NCBI GenBank assembly: GCA_020444245.1
Contig: JAHLLI010000006.1
Span: forward strand, 178,483 to 242,482
DNA from: Actinomycetales bacterium
GTDB taxonomy: Bacteria; Actinomycetota; Actinomycetes; Actinomycetales; Cellulomonadaceae
DNA length: 64,000 nucleotides
Reading direction: 5' to 3'
This document shows, in pieces, positions 34,054-41,957 of the stretch; positions within the stretch are counted from its first letter, which is position 1; each line of letters begins with the position of its first letter. The position numbers were made by a program, and so were the translations under genes. The notes beneath the pieces are model-generated. The model was not told where the DNA came from and did no database searches. It saw nothing but the letters and a program-made list of their open reading frames with translations.

Positions 34054-36141
34054 TCAGCTGGGCCGCAGGTCGAGCCGGCGCAGTGTCTGGGCGTTGAGCG
34101 CGACCACGACCGTGGACAGCGACATGAGTGCCGCGCCGACGGACATCGGCAGGGTGAACCCGATGGGCGCCAGCACCCCGGCGGCCAGGGGTACGGCGAG
34201 CAGGTTGTAGCCGGCCGCCCACCACAGGTTCTGCCGCATCTTGGCGTAGGCGGCGCGGGAAAGCTCGATCACCGACACGACCGCGCGGGGGTCGGACCCG
34301 GCGAGCACCACCCCGGCGGAGGCGATCGCCACGTCGGTCCCGGCGCCGATCGCGATGCCGACATCCGCCTGAGCCAGGGCGGGTGCGTCGTTGACGCCGT
34401 CGCCGACCATGGCGACCTTGCCGCCGTCGGCCTGGAGCTCGGCGACCTTGGCGGCCTTGTCCTCCGGCCGGACGCCGGCGAACCACCGGTCGATGCCCAG
34501 CTCCTCGGCGACGGCGCGCGCGACCGGCTCGGCGTCGCCGGTGATCATCGCGACCGAGACGCCGCGCTCGTGGAGCGCGTCGACCGCCCGGCGCGACTCG
34601 GGGCGCACCTCGTCGGCCAGGGCCAGGGCGCCGACGACCCGACCGTCCCGCAGCACGTGCAGGACCGTGGATCCCCGCTCCGCCCAGCCGTCGGCGTCGG
34701 CGAGCGGCGTGGCACCGGCCTCGTCGAGCAGGCGTGGCCCGCCCACCCGGATCTCGTGGCCATCGACGGTGGCGGTCACGCCCACGGCAGGGGAGGAGCT
34801 GAAGCCGGTGGCGCGCGGGACGTCGAGCTCGCGCTCGGTCGCGGCCCGCACGATCGCCCGTGCCAGCGGGTGCTCGCTGTCCGACTCCGCGGCCGCGGCG
34901 AGGGCCAGGACCCCGTCTGCATCGGGACCGTCGGTGCCCACCTCGGTGACGGCCGGCTCGCCGGTGGTCAGGGTCCCGGTCTTGTCGAAGAGCACGGCCG
35001 AGACCGTGCGCATGGCCTCGAGGGCCATGCGGTCCTTGACCAGCACGCCGGCCGACGCGGCCCGCCCGGTCGAGATCGACACCACGAGGGGGATGGCCAG
35101 GCCGAGCGCGTGCGGGCAGGCGATCACCAGGACGCTGATCGTGCGGATCACGGCCTCGTCCGGGGTGCCGAGCAGCGTCCAGACCGTCGCCGTGATCGCC
35201 GCCGAGGTCAGCGCGAACCAGAACAGCCACCCCGCTGCCGTGTCGGCCAGCCGCTGTGCGCGGGACGAGGAGGTCTGAGCCTGCTCGACGAGTCGCCGGA
35301 TACCCGCCAGGGCCGTGTCGTCGCCGGTCGCGGTGACCTCGACGCGCAGACCGGAGTCGGTTGCGACCGTGCCGGCCGTGACGTCGTCGCCCACCTCTCT
35401 CGCGACGGTCCGAGACTCGCCGGTGATCATCGACTCGTCCATCTCCGCCCGGCCGTCGACGATGCGGCCGTCGGCCGGCACCGACGAGCCCGGTCGCACC
35501 ACGACGACGTCCCCGACCCGCAGCTCGGAGGGAGGCACCGTGACGGTGCCCGAGCCCTCGACGCGTTCCGCCTCGTCGGGCAGCAGCGCGGCCAGCGAGT
35601 CGAGCGCCGAGCTGGTCCGGGCGAGCGAGCGCATCTCGACCCAGTGGCCGAGCAGCATGATGACGATCAGGAGCGCGAGCTCCCACCAGAAGTCGAGCTG
35701 GTGGTCCAGGAGCCCGAGGCTCGCGCCGAGCGAGGCCAGTGCTGCCACCGTGATCGCGAGCCCGATCAGGAGCATCATCCCCGGGCGCCGAGCGCGGAGC
35801 TCTGAGACCGCTCCGGTCAGGAAGGGCCAGCCGCCCCACAGGTACATGACGACGCCCAGCACGGGGGACACCCACGTCGTCCAGCCGCTGGTCGGCAGGT
35901 CGTAGCCGACCAGCATCGCGAACATCGGCGAGAACGCGACCACCGGCAGCGCGACCACGAGCATCGTCCAGAACCGGCGTCGGAAGACGGCGACGTGGTC
36001 GCCGTGGCCCGAGTGACCGCCGTGCTCGTCGTGGCCGTGGTGCTGCTCGTGGTCGTCGGGGGTGGCGTGCCCCGGGTGGGCGTGGTCGCCGTGCCCCGCG
36101 TGCTCGTGGTTCGTCTCGGTCGTCGGGTGGTGGTCGCGCAT
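34054..36141 (-). CDS. copB: Copper-translocating P-type ATPase, CopB type with His-rich N-terminus
   Basis: A 695-residue P1B ATPase exporting copper (Cu2+/Ag+ in the CopB branch). The first ~49 residues are His-rich (HAHPGH, EQHHGHDEHGGHSGHGDH) in place of CxxC domains. The TM ion-site motif is CPH (LVIACPHALGLA, about residue 342), the phosphorylation site DKTGT (about 385) and the hinge MVGDGVNDAPAL (about 578). A GAGGAGGG ribosome site precedes the ATG. A CsoR-type palindrome ends 18 bp upstream of the start. Its divergent neighbour is a two-component system. Confidence 0.95.
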   Translation of the reverse strand: MRDHHPTTETNHEHAGHGDHAHPGHATPDDHEQHHGHDEHGGHSGHGDHVAVFRRRFWTMLVVALPVVAFSPMFAMLVGYDLPTSGWTTWVSPVLGVVMYLWGGWPFLTGAVSELRARRPGMMLLIGLAITVAALASLGASLGLLDHQLDFWWELALLIVIMLLGHWVEMRSLARTSSALDSLAALLPDEAERVEGSGTVTVPPSELRVGDVVVVRPGSSVPADGRIVDGRAEMDESMITGESRTVAREVGDDVTAGTVATDSGLRVEVTATGDDTALAGIRRLVEQAQTSSSRAQRLADTAAGWLFWFALTSAAITATVWTLLGTPDEAVIRTISVLVIACPHALGLAIPLVVSISTGRAASAGVLVKDRMALEAMRTVSAVLFDKTGTLTTGEPAVTEVGTDGPDADGVLALAAAAESDSEHPLARAIVRAATERELDVPRATGFSSSPAVGVTATVDGHEIRVGGPRLLDEAGATPLADADGWAERGSTVLHVLRDGRVVGALALADEVRPESRRAVDALHERGVSVAMITGDAEPVARAVAEELGIDRWFAGVRPEDKAAKVAELQADGGKVAMVGDGVNDAPALAQADVGIAIGAGTDVAIASAGVVLAGSDPRAVVSVIELSRAAYAKMRQNLWWAAGYNLLAVPLAAGVLAPIGFTLPMSVGAALMSLSTVVVALNAQTLRRLDLRPS

Positions 36142-36158
36142 GGTGCCCTCCTCGTCCG

Positions 36159-36175
36159 ATACCCCCCTGGGGTAT
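36159..36175. promoter_or_regulatory. CsoR-type copper operator
   Basis: The sequence ATACCCCCCTGGGGTAT is a perfect 7-bp inverted repeat (ATACCCC/GGGGTAT) around three bases, matching the known CsoR operator pattern. It lies 18 bp from the copB start and 64 bp from the divergent regulator start, so it could control both. No csoR gene is present in the window. Confidence 0.75.
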
Positions 36176-36238
36176 GCTTGCGCCCAACCCGGCGCTACCC
36201 GGGACTATTCCCGGAGCCCGTCGGGAGAGGATGGCGGC

Positions 36239-36985
36239 ATGGGTGTACCAGGCGGACGTCCCGTCGAAGTCGCGGCCGCGCGTGTCATGGTGGTCGAGGA
36301 CGAGGAGGCTCTCGCACGTCTGGCCGCCTCCTACCTCCAGCGTGACGGCTTCGACGTCGAGATCGTCGGCGACGGGGACTCGGCCGTCGAACGTGCCCGC
36401 GCCTGGGAACCCGACGTCGTGGTGCTCGACCTCGGCCTGCCCGGGATGGACGGGGTCGAGGTGTGCCGGTCGCTGCGGACCTTCACGGACTGCTACGTGG
36501 TCATGGTCACGGCTCGGGTGGAGGAGGTTGACCGTCTGATCGGCCTCGCGGTCGGCGCGGACGACTACCTCACCAAGCCGTTCAGCCCGCGAGAGCTGGT
36601 CGCCCGGGTCCAGGCGATGCTGCGCCGGCCGCGCGCAGGTGGCGCGGCGACGGGCTTCGATACCGGCGAGCCGGGCCATGAGGTGCGCGTCGTCGGAACG
36701 CTGCGCGTGGACATCACGGCCCGTGAGGTGCTGGTCGGCGGGGAGACGGTGGACCTCACGCGCACGGAGTTCGACGTGCTGGCAGCCCTGGTCTCCCACC
36801 CCCGGCGCGCATGGTCGAGGGCCCGGCTCACCGCAGAGGTCTGGGGTGAGGGCTGGGTGGGTGACCCGCACCTGGTCGACGTCCACCTGGCCAACGTGCG
36901 CCGCAAGCTGGGCGACGACGCGAGCGCGCCGCGGTTCATCCAGACGGTGCGCGGCTACGGCTACCGGCTGGGGCCCTGCACGTGA
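36239..36985 (+). CDS. OmpR/PhoB-family response regulator beside copB
   Basis: A 248-residue regulator. The receiver has VVEDEEALARLAASYLQRDG, Asp64 in LDLGLPGMDG and the switch lysine YLTKPFSPREL. A 20-residue linker leads to the winged helix ending IQTVRGYGYRLG. The ATG 36239 follows GGGAGAGG; a later ATG at 36290 would delete the N-terminal 17 residues and is possible. It is operonic with the kinase (GTGA overlap). Close in type to the regulator at 7648-8334; the two probably recognise related repeats. Confidence 0.92.
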   Translation: MGVPGGRPVEVAAARVMVVEDEEALARLAASYLQRDGFDVEIVGDGDSAVERARAWEPDVVVLDLGLPGMDGVEVCRSLRTFTDCYVVMVTARVEEVDRLIGLAVGADDYLTKPFSPRELVARVQAMLRRPRAGGAATGFDTGEPGHEVRVVGTLRVDITAREVLVGGETVDLTRTEFDVLAALVSHPRRAWSRARLTAEVWGEGWVGDPHLVDVHLANVRRKLGDDASAPRFIQTVRGYGYRLGPCT

Positions 36986-38106
36986 TCCGCGCGCGCCTGA
37001 CCCGGGCGGACCTGGCGGCGCGGCTGCTGCTCGCGTTCGTCCTCGTGGTGCTGGTCGGGGCAGCGACCGCCTGGTTGGTCGGGGCGGTGGTCGGCCCGGC
37101 GCTGTTCCATGCGCACATGCTGCGCACCACCGGCACCGCCGAGAGCGCCACCGAGCATGCCGAGCGGGCCTTCGGCACCGCTGCGGCCCTGTCGCTGTCG
37201 CTGGCGCTCGCGGCTGCCCTGATCGCCTCGACCGTGGTCAGCGTGGCCCTCGCGCGTCGCATCCGCAGGTCGCTCGCGCCGCTGGCCGACGCAGCCCGCA
37301 GGGTCGCGGCCGGCGAGCGCGACGTGCGCGTGGCGCCGCCGGGCGTGGGTCCGGAGTTCGACCAGGTCGCCGCCTCGTTCACGGAGATGGCCGCGCAGCT
37401 CGCCGAGGTGGAGCAGACGCGCACCCGGTTGCTCGCCGACCTGGCTCACGAGATGCGCACCCCGGTGGCGGTCCTGGGCGGGTACCTGGAGGCGATCGGC
37501 GAGGGCGTCGAGCAGGCCGACGACCAGACCCTCGCGGTGCTGCGGGACCAGACCGCCCGTCTGGCGCGGCTCACCGAGGACATCGCGCTGGTGACCAGCG
37601 TCGAGGACGGGCGGCTGCGCCTGGACCTTCGGCCGGCCCAGCTCGAACAGGTGGTCCGCGCGGCGGTGGCCTCCGCCGCGCCCGCCTTCGCCGATGCCGG
37701 AGTGGCCCTCGGGTCCGAGGTCGCCGACGACCTGGCCGTCACCGCCGACCCGGACCGCGTGGGCCAGGTGCTGACGAACCTCCTGGACAACGCCCGTCGG
37801 CACACGCCACGGGGCGGCCAGGTCGACGTGCTCGCTCGGCGCGACGGCGACGCTGTGGTGGTCGAGGTGGCCGACACCGGCGAGGGGATCGCTGCGGAGC
37901 ACCTGCCGCGCGTCTTCGACAGGTTCTACCGGGTCGACCCTGCTCGCGACCGGGCCCACGGCGGTTCGGGGATCGGACTGGCGATCGCCCGCGCGATCGC
38001 CCGAGCTCATGGCGGCACGCTGAGCGCGCAGAGCCGCGGGCCCGGGCAGGGAAGCACGTTCACCCTGCGACTGCCGGCGGCCGGCGGCCCGGATGGCGAC
38101 CGGTGA
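36982..38106 (+). CDS. Sensor histidine kinase with short His-containing external loop
   Basis: A 374-residue kinase. TM1 is about 13-38, a short outside loop has FHAHML (about 42-47), TM2 is about 66-90, then HAMP, HisKA with LAHEMRTPVAVLGG (His156), and HATPase (NLLDNARRHTPRGG, GSGIGLAIARAIARAHGG). The GTG start overlaps the regulator stop. The small loop with two His and a Met is compatible with copper sensing, which fits the copB neighbour and CsoR-type operator. Confidence 0.92.
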   Translation: MIRARLTRADLAARLLLAFVLVVLVGAATAWLVGAVVGPALFHAHMLRTTGTAESATEHAERAFGTAAALSLSLALAAALIASTVVSVALARRIRRSLAPLADAARRVAAGERDVRVAPPGVGPEFDQVAASFTEMAAQLAEVEQTRTRLLADLAHEMRTPVAVLGGYLEAIGEGVEQADDQTLAVLRDQTARLARLTEDIALVTSVEDGRLRLDLRPAQLEQVVRAAVASAAPAFADAGVALGSEVADDLAVTADPDRVGQVLTNLLDNARRHTPRGGQVDVLARRDGDAVVVEVADTGEGIAAEHLPRVFDRFYRVDPARDRAHGGSGIGLAIARAIARAHGGTLSAQSRGPGQGSTFTLRLPAAGGPDGDR

Positions 38107-38190
38107 GGCGCTGAGGGCGGCACGCGCGCCGCTGACCCTGTTGCACGCCGGCTGGATGGCCGCCCGCTCCGGACGTCGCCCAGGCCCGAT

Positions 38191-38206
38191 CAAGAATCGG
38201 TGAAGG
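38191..38206 (+). promoter_or_regulatory. Direct-repeat site B, candidate OmpR-type regulator box
   Basis: CAAGAATCGGTGAAGG with AAG cores 11 bp apart, 71 bp before the DUF3105 start. It ends 27 bp before a good -10 box (TATGAT, 38234-38239), a position suited to activation. Confidence 0.6.
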
Positions 38207-38233
38207 ACCATCTGCCCCGGTGTCGCCCGTGCC

Positions 38234-38239
38234 TATGAT
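38234..38239 (+). promoter_or_regulatory. -10 box TATGAT of the DUF3105 operon
   Basis: TATGAT lies in a short AT-richer stretch (CCTATGATTCAG), 38 bp before the GTG at 38278. The -35 region would overlap the end of site B. Confidence 0.5.
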
Positions 38240-38277
38240 TCAGCACTCCCGACCGACCCCGACGTGAGGAGGCGCCC

Positions 38278-38937
38278 GTGCCGAAGGACAAGGCTCGCGA
38301 CGCTCGCGCCGCCGAGCTCGCGCGGATCCGCGCTGCGCAGGCTGCGGCGGAACGGCGACGACGTCTCGTGATCACCTCGTCGGTCGTCGTCGTGCTCGTC
38401 GGCCTGATCGCCGTCGCAGGCGGGATCATCCTCCAGGCGAGTCGGCACGACGCCGCGGTCCAGGCAGCTGCCTCCTCGCCGATCCCCGGGGTGGAGACCG
38501 AGACGGGGCTCCCGGCCCAGCACGTCACAGCGCTTCCGGAGCCGTCCCCGAGCGCCCCGGGAGGCACGCTCCTGCCGCCGATGGGCGGCGACCACGACCC
38601 GGTGGTGCAGAACTGCGGCGTGTACACGGAGCCGGTCGGGACGTCCCACGCCGTGCACTCGCTCGAGCACGGGGCGGTCTGGATCACGTACCAGCCCGGC
38701 CTGGACGCATCGCAGGTCGCCACCTTGTCCAAGCTCGCCGAGGGCAACGGCTACGTGCTGCTCAGTCCGTTCGCCGACCTCCGGGCCCCGATCGTCCTGA
38801 CGGCGTGGGGAGTCCAGCTCGAGGTCGACGACGCCGGCGACCCGCGGGTCGAGGAGTTCCTGGTGAAGTACGTCCAAGGACCCCAGACGCCTGAGCCCGG
38901 TGCGCCGTGCAGCGGCGGAGTCGGTACGCCCGCATGA
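38278..38937 (+). CDS. DUF3105 membrane-anchored protein
   Basis: A 219-residue protein with a charged cytoplasmic N-terminus (KDKARDARAAELARIRAAQ), one TM helix (about 36-60) and an outside DUF3105 domain. Conserved DUF3105 residues include the HDPVVQNCGVY and SHAVHSLEHGAVWITYQPG blocks (His/Cys-rich, plausible metal ligands). A GAGGAGG ribosome site supports the GTG start. The next gene starts inside its stop (ATGA). The family often sits next to VKOR or DsbA-like genes; here a VKOR gene lies just beyond. Confidence 0.9.
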   Translation: MPKDKARDARAAELARIRAAQAAAERRRRLVITSSVVVVLVGLIAVAGGIILQASRHDAAVQAAASSPIPGVETETGLPAQHVTALPEPSPSAPGGTLLPPMGGDHDPVVQNCGVYTEPVGTSHAVHSLEHGAVWITYQPGLDASQVATLSKLAEGNGYVLLSPFADLRAPIVLTAWGVQLEVDDAGDPRVEEFLVKYVQGPQTPEPGAPCSGGVGTPA

Positions 38938-39305
38938 CTCCGCCCAGCACCCCCGGCCTGACCGTGTGCCGTAGCTGTGCCGGCGAGGGCCTCGCCGGCG
39001 GCGAGGCAGGACGTGCTGCCCAGCTCGAGCGCTACGCCACCATCGAAGCGGGCGGCTGGGTGCGACTCGCCACGGTCGACTGCCTCGACCAGTGCGGCCG
39101 TGGTGACGCCATCGTCGTGCGCCCGGCCACCGACCAGCCGCCCTCCGCACCACCTGTGTGGTTGGCGGACGTCACCACACCCGAGACCACGGCCGCCCTG
39201 CGGGCCTGGCTCGCCGCCGGAGGTCCGGGCAGGGCCGACCTCCCTCGCGCCCTCGCACCGCACGTCGTACCGGCACCCGGCGAGGTCGGGCCCGCAGCGG
39301 GGTGA
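38934..39305 (+). CDS. (2Fe-2S) thioredoxin-like ferredoxin-domain protein
   Basis: A 123-residue protein with the four Cys arrangement of thioredoxin-like 2Fe-2S ferredoxins/DUF1636: LTVCRSCAGEG near residues 9-19 and VDCLDQCGRGDAIVV near 49-63. The C-terminus is Pro/Ala-rich. The ATG overlaps the DUF3105 stop. A redox or iron-sulfur role in the copper/envelope block is likely, but the partner is unknown. Confidence 0.85.
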   Translation: MTPPSTPGLTVCRSCAGEGLAGGEAGRAAQLERYATIEAGGWVRLATVDCLDQCGRGDAIVVRPATDQPPSAPPVWLADVTTPETTAALRAWLAAGGPGRADLPRALAPHVVPAPGEVGPAAG

Positions 39306-39329
39306 CCCAGGTGCACCGGGCCCTCGGGG

Positions 39330-40013
39330 TCAGCCGAACAGGCTGGATCCGTACGCGGCGATGATCGCCGCGGCGAGGAACACCAGCCAGGCAGCGACCC
39401 CGATGGCGTCGACGTCGGCGGCGATCAGTGCCCTGGCCTTGGCGAGCGCCCGGGGCGGGAGGGGCAGGTTGCCGTCACGGATGTTGACGTGGGTGAGCGA
39501 GGTGAAGACCAGCGTCGTCGACACCGTGACCAGCAGGCACCACGGGCACAGGGCATGGATGACGAACATCGACTGCGTGAACAGCCAGTAGGCGAAGATC
39601 AGCCCGAGGGTGTAGACGGTCTGCGCCGACAGCATGAACCAGCGGGGGAACCGCACCCCACCGAGCGATGCGACGGCGATCGTGATGACGACGGGCTCGG
39701 CGACCAGGCCGAGGAAGGCGTTGGGGAACCCGAACAGCTGGGCCTGCCAGGCCTGGGCGACGGTGCCGCAGCTCAGCGTGCTGGAGATGTCGCACGCGAG
39801 CTGGACCCCGGGGTCCGCCGCCAGGCGCAGCGCGTCGATCGACAGGACGAACGAGGCGATCAGGCTCACGCAGGCCGAGGCGAGCATGGTCGCGAAGATG
39901 AACCTGTTGTGGTGACGGATCCGGTGCACACGGGCCCACAGGCCCCCGGACGGGGCCAGGTGCTCCAGGTCGTCGGGCTGCACGGGCGGCGGTGCTGCGG
40001 TGTCCAGGTTCAT
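39330..40013 (-). CDS. Vitamin K epoxide reductase (VKOR) family protein
   Basis: A 227-residue membrane enzyme that reoxidises DsbA-type oxidoreductases with quinone. Redox Cys pairs are CDISSTLSC (outer loop, about residues 74-82) and HALCPWC (CPWC, about 151-157). Four or five TM helices are present. The N-terminus is Pro-rich. Site C (40084) lies 70 bp upstream. No DsbA partner gene is in the window; copper handling would expose periplasmic thiols, a reason to pair the genes. Confidence 0.92.
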   Translation of the reverse strand: MNLDTAAPPPVQPDDLEHLAPSGGLWARVHRIRHHNRFIFATMLASACVSLIASFVLSIDALRLAADPGVQLACDISSTLSCGTVAQAWQAQLFGFPNAFLGLVAEPVVITIAVASLGGVRFPRWFMLSAQTVYTLGLIFAYWLFTQSMFVIHALCPWCLLVTVSTTLVFTSLTHVNIRDGNLPLPPRALAKARALIAADVDAIGVAAWLVFLAAAIIAAYGSSLFG

Positions 40014-40083
40014 CGCGGCGCTCCTCGAGGTCTCGGTGGGACCACCATCGGCACCGCCACCGCAGAACCCGTCGAGCCGTGAT

Positions 40084-40099
40084 CAAGAACCGATGAAGA
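40084..40099. promoter_or_regulatory. Direct-repeat site C, candidate OmpR-type regulator box
   Basis: CAAGAACCGATGAAGA, AAG cores 11 bp apart, 70 bp upstream of the VKOR start codon (read CTTCATCGGTTCTTG on the gene's strand). Confidence 0.6.
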
Positions 40100-40150
40100 A
40101 GCGCCGGCCGGTAGGCGGCGGCGTCCAGTCGAGCTCGGGCGCGCAGGCTT

Positions 40151-40165
40151 CTTGATGGTTTCTTC
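40151..40165. promoter_or_regulatory. Direct-repeat site D, candidate OmpR-type regulator box
   Basis: CTTGATGGTTTCTTC, CTT cores 11 bp apart (AAG on the other strand), 72 bp upstream of the SHOCT-gene start. Sites C and D form a divergent pair between VKOR and the SHOCT/cupredoxin operon. Confidence 0.6.
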
Positions 40166-40237
40166 GTCGTTCTCGCCGCTGGGCAACATCTGGGGGACGC
40201 ACGCTGGAACCAGCACCGAGTGGAGAGAGGCACGACC

Positions 40238-40540
40238 ATGATGGGTTGGTACGGCACCGGGATGGGCGGGTTCGGCTGGATGGGCATGGGCCTGTTCTGG
40301 CTGGTCCTCATCGGGGTCATCGTGTGGCTGGTGGTCCGCCTCCTGCCCGGCCGCGCCGAGCAGCCGACCGGCCCGACCCCGCCGGTCGTCCCGCCGACCG
40401 GCGCCGGACCGCAGGATGACGTGCCGGCCGGTCCGGCGCTGGAGATCCTCGACCAGCGCCTCGCGCGCGGCGAGGTCGACATCGAGACCTACCGGAACAT
40501 CAGGGCGACCATCCTCGACAACCGTGGCGGCGCCCGGTGA
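40238..40540 (+). CDS. SHOCT-domain membrane protein with Met/Gly-rich N-terminus
   Basis: A 100-residue protein. The N-terminal MMGWYGTGMGGFGWMGMG is Met/Gly-rich, then one TM helix (about 18-40), a Pro-rich linker, and a C-terminal SHOCT motif (ALEILDQRLARGEVDIETYRNIRATI). The Met-rich face may bind Cu(I). GGAGAGAGG precedes the ATG. It is coupled to the cupredoxin gene by GTGA. Related SHOCT proteins accompany copper-resistance genes, but the function is unknown. Confidence 0.85.
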   Translation: MMGWYGTGMGGFGWMGMGLFWLVLIGVIVWLVVRLLPGRAEQPTGPTPPVVPPTGAGPQDDVPAGPALEILDQRLARGEVDIETYRNIRATILDNRGGAR

Positions 40541-41169
40541 CCGGGCGTGCGCGCGGCTGGACCGTCGCCGCACTGGTCGCAGCGATCGCCGTCCTGGTGA
40601 CCTCCGTGGCCTGGGCGTTCGGCGGCGGGATGGTCGGCGGGCCGACCGTGGCGCGGCACGGAACCGGGTGGATGCTCACCGGCCAGGCGGGAAGCTCGGC
40701 CGGTGAGGCGAACGGTTCCCAGACGCTCCCAGGCACGGTCGTCGACGTGGTCGCGGTCGACATGGGCGCCATGATGGGCGGCCGCGCGATGATGGGCGAC
40801 TGGGCGGGCTCGTCCTGGGCCCGTGGGCACATGTTCCTCGGGACCGACCGGACCACGGTCGCCTCCGGAACGGTCACGTTGCGCCTGACCAACGACGGCA
40901 GCGTCGACCACGAGCTGGTCGTGCTTCCCCTCGAGGACGGGCAGCAGGTCGGCCGACGGGTCGTCGGACCCGACGGCACGGTCGACGAGTCGACCAGCCT
41001 CGGTGAGGCGTCGGCGTCCGGTGCCGAGGGCGAGGGCGAGGGCGACGGCATCGCTCCGGGCGCCACCGGTTGGGTCACCCTCGACCTCGCCCCGGGCCGC
41101 TACGAGCTCGTCTGCAACATCGCCGGCCACTACGCCGCTGGGATGTACGCACTCCTCGTCGTCACCTGA
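40537..41169 (+). CDS. Cupredoxin-like type-1 copper protein
   Basis: A 210-residue exported protein. The N-terminal TM/signal segment is TVAALVAAIAVLVTSVAWA. It has a middle Met-rich stretch (GAMMGGRAMMGD, GHMFLG) and a C-terminal plastocyanin/sulfocyanin-type fold. Copper ligands are His125 (VDHELVV), Cys193, His198 and Met203 in CNIAGHYAAGMY. An acidic insert (GAEGEGEGDG, near 170) is unusual. The start overlaps the SHOCT stop (GTGA). It probably binds or oxidises periplasmic copper. Confidence 0.9.
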   Translation: MTGRARGWTVAALVAAIAVLVTSVAWAFGGGMVGGPTVARHGTGWMLTGQAGSSAGEANGSQTLPGTVVDVVAVDMGAMMGGRAMMGDWAGSSWARGHMFLGTDRTTVASGTVTLRLTNDGSVDHELVVLPLEDGQQVGRRVVGPDGTVDESTSLGEASASGAEGEGEGDGIAPGATGWVTLDLAPGRYELVCNIAGHYAAGMYALLVVT

Positions 41170-41264
41170 GCCTCCCGGCTCGCGCGCACGCCTGAGGCGA
41201 TCGCAGCGGCGGCGCGCCGCGGACCGACCGCCCGGCTGCAGCCCCGCGTCGGAGCCGAGGTGGC

Positions 41265-41738
41265 CTACACCTGCCGCGGCACTCGCCCGAACAGCATGAG
41301 CACCCGGCACATGACCTTGTGGCCGCCGTCGGAGGCGGGCCCGAACATCAGCGGGCAGCCGCCGTCGATCACTGTCGCACCGTGCTGGCGGCCGTACTGG
41401 GTGGCGGTGTCGGAGACACTTCCTGCGTCCACCGACCGGTGCATCCAGATCCTGGTGATGCCCAGCTCGCAGGCGTCCCGCACGGTGGCGTCGGCATGGC
41501 GCGGGGCGGTCGCCACCACGACGGCGTCCACTCCGCCCGGGATCGACGACAGCTGCGGGTAGGCCGGGTCGCCCTCGACCGTGTCGGCGTTCGGGTTGAC
41601 GGCGAACACCTCGTAGCCGCGCTCGCGCAGGCGTCGGTAGACCACGTTCCCGCCGTGGCTGCCCGGCGTGCGCGACACCCCTGTCACGGCGATGCGCCGC
41701 GAGGTCAGGAACTCGTCGGCAGCGGCCTTGATCTTCAT
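41265..41738 (-). CDS. CoA-binding (Rossmann) domain protein, second copy
   Basis: A 157-residue paralogue of the protein at 3112. The CoA-binding segment is IAVTGVSRTPGSHGGNVVYRRL (about 16-37), with VFAVNPNADTVEGDPAYPQL, VDAVVVATAPRHADATVRDA and IWMHRSVDAGS, the more common YccU pattern. The end contains DGGCPLMFGPASDGGHKVMC and RVLMLFGRVPRQV, an extension absent from the first copy. Function unknown. Confidence 0.85.
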   Translation of the reverse strand: MKIKAAADEFLTSRRIAVTGVSRTPGSHGGNVVYRRLRERGYEVFAVNPNADTVEGDPAYPQLSSIPGGVDAVVVATAPRHADATVRDACELGITRIWMHRSVDAGSVSDTATQYGRQHGATVIDGGCPLMFGPASDGGHKVMCRVLMLFGRVPRQV

Positions 41739-41944
41739 GTCGAACCTCCGCGCGTCGTCGCCCAGCCGCCAAGCGTGGCAGGCTGCGGGGCGCTCCCGCG
41801 CGGGGCCAAGGTCCGGTCAGGCGCCGGCGCGCGAACGCCGACCTGGCCCGCCGGCGGCTCGAGTTCGACTGTGGTCGCCACAGATCGGCCTGACATCGCC
41901 GCCCGCGTGGCGCCCGGACGGGCGACCGCGGGCGCGGACGTCCG

Positions 41945-41950
41945 TAGACT
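41945..41950 (+). promoter_or_regulatory. -10 box TAGACT of a probable leaderless transcript
   Basis: TAGACT lies exactly 7 nt before the ATG at 41958. Confidence 0.5.
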
Positions 41951-41957
41951 CCGCGGC

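Noticed and set aside
34054..36141. Zinc/cobalt rather than copper P-type ATPase
   Set aside because: The CPH motif and His-rich N-terminus fit the CopB branch, and the CsoR-type operator supports copper.
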